This document shows positions 1 through 5,565 of a stretch of DNA of 10,995 bases, piece by piece. The notes below the pieces were generated by a model, which had not been told where the DNA came from, did not search any database, and worked only from the letters and a program-made list of their open reading frames with translations. The first letter of the stretch is position 1; each line of letters starts with the position of its first letter. Origin of the DNA: an uncultured Flavobacteriales bacterium (GTDB lineage: Bacteria; Bacteroidota; Bacteroidia; Palsa-965); contig CAMLEF010000132.1 in the NCBI GenBank assembly GCA_946478675.1, positions 1 to 10,995 of the forward strand, in the 5' to 3' direction. Both the position numbers and the translations under genes were made by a program.

Positions 1-61
1 CCTCCATGGGCGCCAGCAATAATGGAAATTCCGGTAATTCTATGGGACCGATCTTCGGCAC
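1..61 (-). CDS. dusB: tRNA-dihydrouridine synthase DusB, N-terminal fragment (runs off left edge)
   Basis: Read leftward from a GTG at 61-59, the frame gives 20 codons that stay open to the window edge. The peptide is VPKIGPIELPEFPLLLAPME. The LLLAPME segment matches the first beta-strand and FMN-binding start of DusB-like flavoenzymes, which reduce uridine to dihydrouridine in tRNA D-loops using NADPH; in Bacteroidota this motif usually continues as DVSDPPFR. I see no in-frame ATG upstream, so GTG is the likely start, and the protein then begins where the family normally begins. It is divergent from the CPBP protease gene, and the 137-base spacer holds an inverted repeat. Only the N-terminus is visible, so the identification rests on about 20 residues; the catalytic cysteine lies outside the window. 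Confidence 0.8.
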   Translation of the reverse strand, partial: MPKIGPIELPEFPLLLAPME

Positions 62-75
62 GATCTGTTGTTTAA

Positions 76-147
76 GGTTTAAAGTTCAAGGTTCAATGTT
101 GGGTCAAAGGATAATTGCACTAAAAAACCAACCTGGAACTTTGAACC
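76..147. repeat. Intergenic inverted repeat built of 7-base words (AAGGTTC type)
   Basis: Arms 76-93 and 130-147 are complementary at 16 of 18 positions. The left side reads as successive 7-mers AAGGTTT, AAAGTTC, AAGGTTC, AATGTTG; the right side as AACCTGG, AACTTTG, AACCCGG, AACATTG. The element lies in the divergent spacer between dusB and the CPBP gene, so it cannot be only a terminator. Its CAATGTT/AACATTG words resemble the inner hairpin of the large elements at 2326-2519 and 6373-6555. Confidence 0.75.
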
Positions 148-168
148 CGGAACATTGAACTAACTTCG
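140..168 (+). promoter_or_regulatory. Candidate Bacteroidota promoter for the CPBP gene
   Basis: TTTG at 140-143 and TAACTTCG at 161-168 are 17 bases apart, close to the Bacteroidota pattern of TTTG (-33) and TAnnTTTG (-7), with one mismatch in the -7 box. It would give a leader of roughly 25 bases before the TTG start at 199. The -33 element lies inside the right arm of the inverted repeat. This is a consensus match only. Confidence 0.4.
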
Positions 169-198
169 CCGCAAAGTTAACCAAAAGCCGCCGTAGTC

Positions 199-1074
199 TT
201 GGAAGAGAACGACCAACAGCCCCCGCGATTATTGCCTGTTTTCGGGCCGGGGATGCAGATCTGGATGCTGATTGCCCTTTTCCTGGGATGCATGGGCATC
301 TTTACGGTCATTTCCGGCGCATCGAGTCTTTCGTGGCTGCGGGCGGATAACACCAGTGGTATCCCGGTCGATTACGCGCGATGGGCGCAGGCAATCTATA
401 CCCTATTGCTTTTCGGTTTACCGGCGATTATTTACGCGAACGTTTTCCCGATGGAACGTTTTCGCTGGTTTCGTCTTTACGTACCTGTTAAACCAGCGGC
501 GTTGGTATTCGCCATTCTCAGTCTCGTGCTCTTCACACCGGTGGTCGGCTGGATCGCTTCTTTGCTCCAGGAAATGATCACAGACCAGGGGTATAAAGAC
601 TACGTGAAGGAATCGAATGCGAATGAGAACTGGGTGATGAGCATGCCTTCCATGCGCGACCTGCTGCTGTTGCTGTTCAGCAGTGCGTTCATCCCGGCTG
701 TATGCGAAGAATTGTTTTTCCGCGGTTGTTTGCAGCAGGTTTTCGGGCAATTTTTCGGGCAATTTCCGCAGGCGGGCATCTGGGCTACTGCAGTAATTTT
801 CGCATTAGTGCACATCGATCCGGCGGCGATGGTGCCGATCTTTTTTGCCGGGCTGATCCTGGGATATGCATTCTACTGGACGGGTTCGCTGCGCACGACG
901 ATCCTGATGCATTTTGCGTTCAATTCCGTTTCGATTGTGCTGACGTATATCGATCAGCATTCCGCAGCGGCTGCAGCCTGGGATTTTCCGGGTTGGCTGG
1001 TCGGAGTTTGCGCGGCGTTGACGTTCGTCTGCTTTGGATTGCTGAAACGGTTTTCGCCGGAACCGCTGGGGTAA
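199..1074 (+). CDS. CPBP family intramembrane glutamic endopeptidase
   Basis: This 291-residue integral membrane protein has the three CPBP (Abi/CAAX-protease-like) motifs. Motif 1 is EELFFR with E170, E171 and R175; motif 2 is FALVH with H205; motif 3 is HFAFN with H238 and N242. These form the membrane-embedded active site in the Rce1-type family. About eight hydrophobic segments are visible (near 20-40, 63-81, 99-120, 153-170, 190-206, 208-228, 232-250 and 263-283), normal for the family. The start is TTG at 199; the next in-frame ATG (253, residue 19) would remove the cytoplasmic leader and begin almost inside the first helix, so TTG is preferred but not proven. The substrate is unknown: bacterial members have been linked to protein processing, bacteriocin self-protection or no known role. 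It is divergent from dusB and followed by a 17-bp hairpin and a terminator-like hairpin. Confidence 0.9.
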   Translation: MEENDQQPPRLLPVFGPGMQIWMLIALFLGCMGIFTVISGASSLSWLRADNTSGIPVDYARWAQAIYTLLLFGLPAIIYANVFPMERFRWFRLYVPVKPAALVFAILSLVLFTPVVGWIASLLQEMITDQGYKDYVKESNANENWVMSMPSMRDLLLLLFSSAFIPAVCEELFFRGCLQQVFGQFFGQFPQAGIWATAVIFALVHIDPAAMVPIFFAGLILGYAFYWTGSLRTTILMHFAFNSVSIVLTYIDQHSAAAAAWDFPGWLVGVCAALTFVCFGLLKRFSPEPLG

Positions 1075-1078
1075 AAAT

Positions 1079-1141
1079 AAACCACGGAGACACGGAGACA
1101 CAGAGTTTGCAGTTCTCCGTGCCCCCGTGTCTCCGTGGTTT
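1079..1141. repeat. Hairpin repeat of the ACACGGAG type downstream of the CPBP gene
   Basis: Bases 1079-1095 and 1125-1141 are perfectly complementary over 17 bp, with a short inner GAG/CTC pairing. The left arm iterates an 8-base word (ACCACGGAG, ACACGGAG, ACACAGAG) and the right arm the complement (CTCCGTGC, CCCCGTGT, CTCCGTGG). It starts 5 bases after the protease stop codon. A TTTTAAAT stretch follows, so it could terminate or stabilise the mRNA. Similar CCACGGAGACACGGAG repeats are familiar from spacers of many environmental genomes. Confidence 0.85.
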
Positions 1142-1181
1142 TAAATGCCTCCCCCTCAAATTGTTAATATTCCCCTGAAAA

Positions 1182-1208
1182 AAACAAGCCCCCGGGACGG
1201 GTTCGTTT
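1182..1208 (+). terminator. Terminator-like hairpin before the HU/SPOR gene
   Basis: The stem AAACAAGCCC (1182-1191) pairs with GGGTTCGTTT (1199-1208) with one mismatch and one G-T pair around a 7-base loop. An A-run lies on the left, and T-rich sequence (TTTATCTATTTTT) follows on the right, the usual layout of an intrinsic, possibly bidirectional, terminator. It sits 3 bases before the candidate -7 box of the next gene. Confidence 0.5.
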
Positions 1209-1211
1209 ATC

Positions 1212-1219
1212 TATTTTTG
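1212..1219 (+). promoter_or_regulatory. Candidate -7 box of the HU/SPOR gene
   Basis: TATTTTTG fits TAnnTTTG exactly and ends 11 bases before the ATG at 1231, implying a very short mRNA leader. No clear -33 TTTG is present at the expected distance, so this remains a consensus call. Its position argues against the in-frame TTG at 1225 as the start codon. Confidence 0.45.
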
Positions 1220-1230
1220 AACCGTTGACT

Positions 1231-2325
1231 ATGGAAAACGCGATCAACGTTGCGCATTATATCAGCGAGCTGCTGTTCCGTCACGACTGTGTGGTCGTTC
1301 CGGGATTCGGCGGTTTTGTCTGCACCTATGCCCCCGCGCGTATCCATCCCGCACAGCATACGTTCACGCCTCCCGGCAAGCAGATCGTTTTCAACAAGCA
1401 CCTGCAGCAGAACGACGGCCTTCTCGCACAAACGATCGCCAGCGAAATTTCCTGTTCGTTCGATGAAGCGATGACAGGCATTGCAGCTTTTGCGGAATCC
1501 GTCACGGCACAGCTGAAATCCGGCAAGCGCGTGGAGCTGCACAACATCGGCACGCTTTCGCTCGATCCGGAAGGCAACACCAGCTTCGAAGCGTATCCCG
1601 AGATCAATTACCTCGTTGATTCGTTCGGGCTCGGAAGCTTCCAGTCGCTGCCTATCCTGCGCGAAAAGCCGGTGGTGGAAAAGCGCAAGCCGGTGGAAAA
1701 AGTCGACCGCCCTGTCGAAGAGAAACGTCCCGAAACGCCCGTCGAAGCGATTCCTGTGCGCCCGCGCTCGCGCCGCCTGCTGGTGACTTCGGCGATCGTC
1801 GTTCCGATCCTGGCGGCTGCGTTCTGGTTCACTTCGCAGAATACGAATGCGATGGCGGGCTTCGGAATCTTCACCAAAAAGGAAGCGTCGCTTTACCAGC
1901 ATAAAGATTTTTTCCAGCCCGGCCCGAAAGAGAAGCTGCATCCCGGCATCCAGGCCGATTCCAATGGTATTGCAAAGATCACGCTGGCCGATAACGCGCC
2001 GCCGATCATCGTCGATATCCACAAAGTCGCGCCTGATACGACGAACGTCGCGCAAGCGCAGGGACTGCATCACGGGTTGCCGGTCGTGAATACGAAAGCC
2101 ACCGGCATGTACCACATCATCGGCGGCTGCTTCGGTGTTCCTGAAAACGCAGAAAAATTTGCGGAGCAGCTGAAAGCAAAAGGCTACCAACCGGTTTCCC
2201 TCGACCAGGTCCGCAGCAAGCTCACGCACATCGCCATCGCTTCTTTCAATTCCAAAGAAGAAGCCGAACAATTCCTCCAGACCATCCGCGTCGACATCCC
2301 GAATGCGTGGATTCTCAGAAAATAA
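1231..2325 (+). CDS. CCDC81-type HU domain and SPOR domain membrane protein
   Basis: A 364-residue protein with two ends of different kinds. Residues about 5-140 match the paired prokaryotic CCDC81-like HU domains, with the typical ISELLFRHDCVVVPGFGGFV start and the later VELHNIGTLSLD strand. A Pro/Glu/Lys/Arg-rich linker (about 144-180) leads to one transmembrane helix (about 183-202), an extracytoplasmic segment, and a C-terminal SPOR domain (about 293-364) with YHIIGGCFG and the IASFNSKEEAEQF repeat. SPOR domains bind denuded septal peptidoglycan; the HU-like half should be cytoplasmic. The likely role is an envelope or division-site protein with an internal DNA- or protein-binding domain, but I know of no proven function for this fusion. 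ATG at 1231 is chosen over TTG at 1225. The stop codon abuts a large palindromic repeat. Confidence 0.88.
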   Translation: MENAINVAHYISELLFRHDCVVVPGFGGFVCTYAPARIHPAQHTFTPPGKQIVFNKHLQQNDGLLAQTIASEISCSFDEAMTGIAAFAESVTAQLKSGKRVELHNIGTLSLDPEGNTSFEAYPEINYLVDSFGLGSFQSLPILREKPVVEKRKPVEKVDRPVEEKRPETPVEAIPVRPRSRRLLVTSAIVVPILAAAFWFTSQNTNAMAGFGIFTKKEASLYQHKDFFQPGPKEKLHPGIQADSNGIAKITLADNAPPIIVDIHKVAPDTTNVAQAQGLHHGLPVVNTKATGMYHIIGGCFGVPENAEKFAEQLKAKGYQPVSLDQVRSKLTHIAIASFNSKEEAEQFLQTIRVDIPNAWILRK

Positions 2326-2519
2326 TTTGCTAATGTGTTAATGGGACAATGTGCTAATTCCCGCGAAATGCCGGCGCACATTGAAAATTCAAAGATTCAA
2401 CATTCAACTATTCTTTAGCAGGAGCGTAATTTCTCCCAAAGAATATTTCAATGTTCAATCTTCAATGCGGGCAGCCTGTGCGCATTAGCACATTAACCCA
2501 TTAGCAAATTAGCACATTA
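2326..2519. repeat. Large nested palindromic repeat, copy A
   Basis: The element fills the space between two convergent stop codons. The outer arms 2332-2358 and 2484-2510 pair at 23 of 27 positions and consist of 8-base words (TTTGCTAA, TGTGTTAA, TGGGACAA, TGTGCTAA). The inner region has arms around 2378-2415 and 2438-2467 made of 7-8-base words (ATTGAAA, ATTCAAC; TTCAATG, TTCAATC), with ATTCTTT facing AAAGAAT. A second copy with the same order of parts lies at 6373-6555. It could form a long RNA or DNA hairpin and act as a bidirectional terminator here. Confidence 0.9.
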
Positions 2520-2900
2520 CTACCCCGCCTTCTTCACCCAATCTTCCACGCGCTGCAGCAGCCGTTCGATGCGGATCGGTTTGGGAATGTAGCCGTCGGC
2601 TTCGAGCTGTTGACCGAGCTCACGCACGTAGGATTCGCTGAGCGCCGAAAGGAAAAGAATGCGCGTGTCGGCGAAGAGCGGGTTGTGGCGCAGGCGGCGA
2701 CAGGTTTCGTAGCCGTTCATCACGGGCATGAGAATGTCGAGGATGATCAGGTGCGGACGTTCGCGCAGCGCGGTTTCGTAACCGGTTTTTCCATCGGGCG
2801 CCGTGAAAACGGTGTAGCCTTTCCGGACGAGGTTATAGCTGATGAATTCGCGGATGTCCGGCTCGTCGTCGATGATCAGGATGCGGTGTGGTAGTTCCAT
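2520..2900 (-). CDS. Single-domain response regulator (REC only)
   Basis: A 126-residue receiver domain with no output domain. All conserved positions are visible: acidic pair D11/D12 in ILIIDDEPD, phospho-acceptor D55 in LIILDILMPVMNG, the switch serine S85 in LFLSA, and K107 in the IPKP motif. The length is exactly one REC domain, so it probably signals by protein contact, as CheY- or Spo0F-like proteins do, receiving phosphate from a histidine kinase. No kinase gene is adjacent; it stands alone between an HU/SPOR gene (convergent) and a secreted-protein gene (divergent). The ATG at 2900 is 16 bases from a perfect TACGTTTG box. The partner could be a hybrid kinase elsewhere; a link to the SpoIIE phosphatase at 7920 is speculation. 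Confidence 0.93.
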   Translation of the reverse strand: MELPHRILIIDDEPDIREFISYNLVRKGYTVFTAPDGKTGYETALRERPHLIILDILMPVMNGYETCRRLRHNPLFADTRILFLSALSESYVRELGQQLEADGYIPKPIRIERLLQRVEDWVKKAG

Positions 2901-2916
2901 TGGAGAAACAGATGGG

Positions 2917-2924
2917 CAAACGTA
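2917..2924 (-). promoter_or_regulatory. Candidate -7 box of the response regulator
   Basis: On the minus strand the bases read TACGTTTG, an exact match to TAnnTTTG, ending 16 bases before the ATG. No good -33 TTTG is seen at the expected spacing. The box implies a leader of about 10 bases. Confidence 0.5.
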
Positions 2925-2990
2925 GCTCCGCGTTATTGGTTAACTATTACCGGAATGTTACGCTTTCCCCGCAGGTCGGTCGGCGGTCTT

Positions 2991-3027
2991 CAGTCGGCAG
3001 TTTGCAAAGGTGCTCAACTGCCAACTG
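2991..3027. repeat. Short inverted repeat of the CAGTCGG/CAACTGC type
   Basis: CAGTCGGCAGTT (2991-3002) and AACTGCCAACTG (3016-3027) are complementary at 11 of 12 positions around a 13-base loop. The right arm is two copies of CAACTGC. Upstream, 2974-2990 continues in a GGTCGGTCGGCGGT pattern. It lies in the divergent spacer between the response regulator and the secreted-protein gene. Confidence 0.65.
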
Positions 3028-3050
3028 CATCTCCGGTTCCCGGTAAAATG

Positions 3051-3058
3051 TAACTTTC
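3051..3058 (+). promoter_or_regulatory. Weak candidate -7 box of the secreted-protein gene
   Basis: TAACTTTC differs from TAnnTTTG at the last base and lies 24 bases before the ATG at 3083. No clear -33 element. Low-confidence consensus match. Confidence 0.25.
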
Positions 3059-3082
3059 CTGCCGGCCCTGAGTTATTCTCCC

Positions 3083-4321
3083 ATGAAACATCGCCTCTTC
3101 CTTTTCCTGTTGCTGCTTCCTGCGTTGCTCCCGGCGCAAACAGGCGTCTTCTGGTACGACGACACGACCAGCACACTTCCGAACAATCGCATCATCGCCA
3201 TCCGCGAAGCTTCCGACGGTATTTATCTTCTCGGGAAAGCAGCCGATCGCGCTTATGGAAATGTGCATCCGTACTGGGCGGTTTGTGAGAAGAACGGAAA
3301 GCTGCGCACACAGAAAACGATTGCTTCGGAGAACGATGTTTATGAAGTGAACAATTTTGTCGTCTGCGAAGAAAATAAGATCCGCATCTGGGGAACGGAA
3401 ACGGTGAACGGCCGGCAAACGCTGCTGGTGAATACGATCGACAAAGCGGGAAATCTTCCGGGCTCCGACGCGGTGCTCACGAATACGAACACGCTTTGCG
3501 GCGACGTGCTGCAGCTCGATAATGAGAATGCGGTTTTCGCGAAGACAGTGCAGAGCAGCTCGACGGGAAAGTTTCACATCTCGTTATACAAATACAATTT
3601 GCAAACCGATGCACAGCTCTGGTACAAAAAGCTCGATGCGGAAGAGAACGAAGAAGCGTCGAAGCTGTTTGTGATGAAAGACGGTTCGCTCGTGCTGCTG
3701 GCGAAAGTGTACGACGATCAGCTGACGACTTTTCACACGGTGATCTACCGGCTCACGGCCGATGGCGAGCGCCTATGGCGAAGAACGGTTAAAGCGTACG
3801 AAAACTTTTTTTCGCAGGGAATTGCAGAAGGAAAAAACAAAAGCCTGCTGTACACCTGCAGCTTCAATGCGGAACGGGAAATGACCGGCACTACGAAACT
3901 CGTGACGATCGATTCTTCCGGCGAGATCGTTTCTACGAAAGAATTCACCGATATCCGCGCCAACGGCATCCTGCAGCTGCGCAATGGAAATTACCTGCTC
4001 TACGGCTCGCATTACCAGCAGCACGGCAATTACATCATCACGAAAGCGTGTTACCAGCTGCTCGATGCAAAGCTCACGAAGATCAAATCCGACGAGCTCG
4101 GCATGATGGATGCGCCGGATGCGAATTTGCCCTCACTCGCCATGACCGCATGGCCCACCGCTTCCGATTTTCTCACCGCCATCCAGCTTTCCGACGGACG
4201 CATCGCCTGCGCAGGACGCGTCTATCTCCCCGACGAAAAAAATCCGGATAAGATCCTGCTCTCGGAAAGAAGCAATAAAGCGCTGCTCGTGCTGATGAAG
4301 GAGAATGGAGAATTCCGTTAA
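3083..4321 (+). CDS. Secreted repeat protein, predicted seven-bladed beta-propeller
   Basis: I do not recognise a named family. The 412-residue protein begins with a signal peptide (KHR, then a Leu/Phe-rich core, likely cleavage after ALLPA at residue 18 before Q19). The rest reads as seven repeats, each opening with an Asp/Asn-Gly or Asn turn followed by a hydrophobic strand: DGIYLLGK at 45, ENKIRIWG at 97, ENAVFAKT at 148, DGSLVLLA at 200, KNKSLLYT at 251, NGNYLLYG at 301 and DGRIACAG at 371. The spacing is 50-52 residues except the last (70). Several repeats then show a DG or SG turn followed by W or V, as in PQQ-like or T9SS-associated propellers. No lipobox and no C-terminal sorting domain are visible, so it is probably periplasmic. 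It lies alone between divergent and convergent neighbours. Confidence 0.8.
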   Translation: MKHRLFLFLLLLPALLPAQTGVFWYDDTTSTLPNNRIIAIREASDGIYLLGKAADRAYGNVHPYWAVCEKNGKLRTQKTIASENDVYEVNNFVVCEENKIRIWGTETVNGRQTLLVNTIDKAGNLPGSDAVLTNTNTLCGDVLQLDNENAVFAKTVQSSSTGKFHISLYKYNLQTDAQLWYKKLDAEENEEASKLFVMKDGSLVLLAKVYDDQLTTFHTVIYRLTADGERLWRRTVKAYENFFSQGIAEGKNKSLLYTCSFNAEREMTGTTKLVTIDSSGEIVSTKEFTDIRANGILQLRNGNYLLYGSHYQQHGNYIITKACYQLLDAKLTKIKSDELGMMDAPDANLPSLAMTAWPTASDFLTAIQLSDGRIACAGRVYLPDEKNPDKILLSERSNKALLVLMKENGEFR

Positions 4322-4335
4322 AATGCGGTTAGCCG

Positions 4336-4383
4336 GTTGTCGGTTGTCAGTCCTTTTCAACGAAACGACCGACAACCGACAAC
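4336..4383. repeat. Hairpin repeat of the GGTTGTC type, copy 1
   Basis: GTTGTCGGTTGTC (4336-4348) and GACAACCGACAAC (4371-4383) are perfectly complementary over 13 bp and are tandem 7-mers (GGTTGTC twice). They lie between convergent genes, so termination of both is plausible. A second member is at 9478-9526. Confidence 0.85.
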
Positions 4384-4395
4384 TGTTTTACCGTT

Positions 4396-5019
4396 TTACT
4401 GTTCAGCGGGCGGCTCTGTGGGAGGAGCAGGCGGTTCTTCGTTCTTCTCGCGGTTCTTTTTGTAGATGACGGTTGCGGCGAAGATGCTGGCGGCAAGCAA
4501 TACGAAGCCGAGCGTTGCCCAGATCCATCCGGAATTCTTTTTCGGAATCACGAGGAAAATGATCGCGAAAAGGCAGAGCGTTGCAATTTCATTCCAGAGA
4601 CGAAGACGGAAAGAGGTCCACGGGAATTCGTCCTGCTGCTGTTTGCGCATCAGTACGTGCGTCTGCACATGGTACAGCGACAGCGCGCACACGAACACGA
4701 TCTTCAGGATAAACCAGGGCTGGAGAATGAGATTTCCACTGCTCATGTCAATCTCTGAGTGGTCGTAAACATCAATTTGGTTTTCCACGAGCATCCACAA
4801 TCCGAAGATCCATGTGAGGATCATGGCCGGCCAGGCGATCGCTTTCCACAACCGGCGCTGCATGATCTTGAGCTGCTCGCTGAGAATGGAGCGGTCCGGT
4901 TCCGGTTTCGCCTGCGCTTCCACGTGATAGATCAGCAGTCGCGGCATATAGAACAGCGCCGCAAACCACGCCACCATAAAAATGACGTGCAGGGCTTTGA
5001 TGTAGACGTAATTCTCCAT
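4396..5019 (-). CDS. hemJ: HemJ-like protoporphyrinogen IX oxidase (CopD/UPF0093 family)
   Basis: A 207-residue membrane protein. The N-terminal KALHVIFMVAWFAALFYMPR stretch, followed by LLIYH, is the HemJ signature, with H11 and R27 in or just after the first helix. Further helices lie near 62-80, 100-122 and 144-158, with the conserved LWNEIAT before the fourth. HemJ is the haem-containing enzyme that oxidises protoporphyrinogen IX to protoporphyrin IX in many bacteria lacking HemG/HemY. After the usual core there is an additional hydrophobic segment (about 165-186) and a charged, Pro/Glu-rich tail (PPAPPTEPPAEQ); this extension looks longer than usual. The gene is divergent from rbfA and convergent with the propeller gene; no other haem gene is nearby. 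Confidence 0.87.
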   Translation of the reverse strand: MENYVYIKALHVIFMVAWFAALFYMPRLLIYHVEAQAKPEPDRSILSEQLKIMQRRLWKAIAWPAMILTWIFGLWMLVENQIDVYDHSEIDMSSGNLILQPWFILKIVFVCALSLYHVQTHVLMRKQQQDEFPWTSFRLRLWNEIATLCLFAIIFLVIPKKNSGWIWATLGFVLLAASIFAATVIYKKNREKNEEPPAPPTEPPAEQ

Positions 5020-5023
5020 GCCG

Positions 5024-5031
5024 CTAAGTTA
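5024..5031 (-). promoter_or_regulatory. Weak candidate -7 box of hemJ
   Basis: The minus strand reads TAACTTAG, one mismatch from TAnnTTTG, ending 4 bases before the ATG at 5019. If used, the transcript would be leaderless. No -33 element identified; the expected region falls in the GGAGT repeat block. Confidence 0.25.
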
Positions 5032-5042
5032 GTCAGGAGTTT

Positions 5043-5170
5043 GGAGTTCGGAGTAGTTCGGAGTCTGGAGTCAGGAGTTCGGAGTAGTTAGCAGTTCGGA
5101 GTAGTTAGTCGTCTGGCGTTCGGAGAAGCGTCCATAGCAGGAATACTCCGAACTCCAGGCTCCCGGCTCC
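5043..5170. repeat. GGAGTTC tandem/inverted repeat in the hemJ-rbfA spacer
   Basis: The left half is an array of GGAGTTC-like 7-mers (GGAGTTC, GGAGTCT, GGAGTCA, and GGAGTAGTT variants) from about 5037 to 5125. Arms 5060-5086 and 5144-5170 are complementary at 23 of 27 positions, and the right arm can also pair with 5043-5055, because GGAGTTCGGAGTA occurs twice on the left. Two alternative hairpins are therefore possible. The element lies between divergent genes, next to both presumed promoters. Confidence 0.85.
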
Positions 5171-5187
5171 TAACTCTCTAAAAATGC

Positions 5188-5195
5188 TACCTTTG
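5188..5195 (+). promoter_or_regulatory. Candidate -7 box of the rbfA operon
   Basis: TACCTTTG matches TAnnTTTG exactly and ends only 7 bases before the rbfA ATG, so transcription would start at or within a few bases of the start codon. No clear -33 TTTG; the upstream bases are the end of the GGAGT repeat. Confidence 0.5.
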
Positions 5196-5202
5196 CCCCC
5201 AA

Positions 5203-5541
5203 ATGGATTCTACACGTCAGCAGAAATTTGCCCGGTTGGTGCAGAAAGAGATGGCCGAAATTTTCCGGGCGGATACGCGCGGGTTTTTCGGACCGGTGAT
5301 GATCACGGTGACGCAGGTGCGCGTGAGTCCTGACCTTGGCGTGGCGAAATTGTACGTCAGCCTTTTCCCGGTAAAAGACAAAGAGGCGTTGCTCGAAAAG
5401 ATCAAGAAGCATACCCCGGAGCTCCGTCGTATGCTCGGCGCGAAGATCCGCCACCAGGCCCGTGTCATTCCCGAACTCATCTTCTACATCGACGATTCGC
5501 TCGATTATGCGGAGCGCATCGAAGAACTGCTCAAGAAATAA
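5203..5541 (+). CDS. rbfA: 30S ribosome-binding factor RbfA
   Basis: A 112-residue protein, the usual length for RbfA. It has the family order: N-terminal helix with RQQKFARLVQKEMAEIF, the strand pair VMITVTQVRVSPDLGVAKLYVS, the helix ending in PELRRMLGAKIR, and the final RVIPELIFYIDDSLDYAERI, which corresponds to the RIVPELTFFYDNS region of E. coli RbfA. It is a KH-fold protein that binds immature 30S subunits, helps 16S rRNA 5'-end maturation and is released before translation. The ATG at 5203 follows a perfect -7 box. A methyltransferase gene starts 24 bases after the stop codon, so the two are probably co-transcribed. Confidence 0.95.
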   Translation: MDSTRQQKFARLVQKEMAEIFRADTRGFFGPVMITVTQVRVSPDLGVAKLYVSLFPVKDKEALLEKIKKHTPELRRMLGAKIRHQARVIPELIFYIDDSLDYAERIEELLKK

Positions 5542-5565
5542 CGGCCCCGAACTTCCCAACCTGCA

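Noticed and set aside
1..160. Plus-strand frame with a Gly/Asn-rich start (SMGASNNGNSGNSMG) at the left edge
   Set aside because: The complementary strand encodes the recognisable DusB N-terminus, and the plus frame continues into an inverted repeat.
1225..1230. TTG at 1225 as start of the HU/SPOR gene
   Set aside because: ATG at 1231 is two codons downstream, better placed relative to the -7 box, and no family residues are lost.
1207..2271. Long antisense open frame opposite the HU/SPOR gene
   Set aside because: Arg/His/Asp/Phe-rich conceptual protein with no recognisable motif; the plus-strand frame has clear HU and SPOR domains. It is a by-product of codon bias.
5037..5125. GGAGT tandem array as a possible CRISPR
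   Set aside because: The units are 7-10 bases with no spacers of uniform length and no cas genes nearby.
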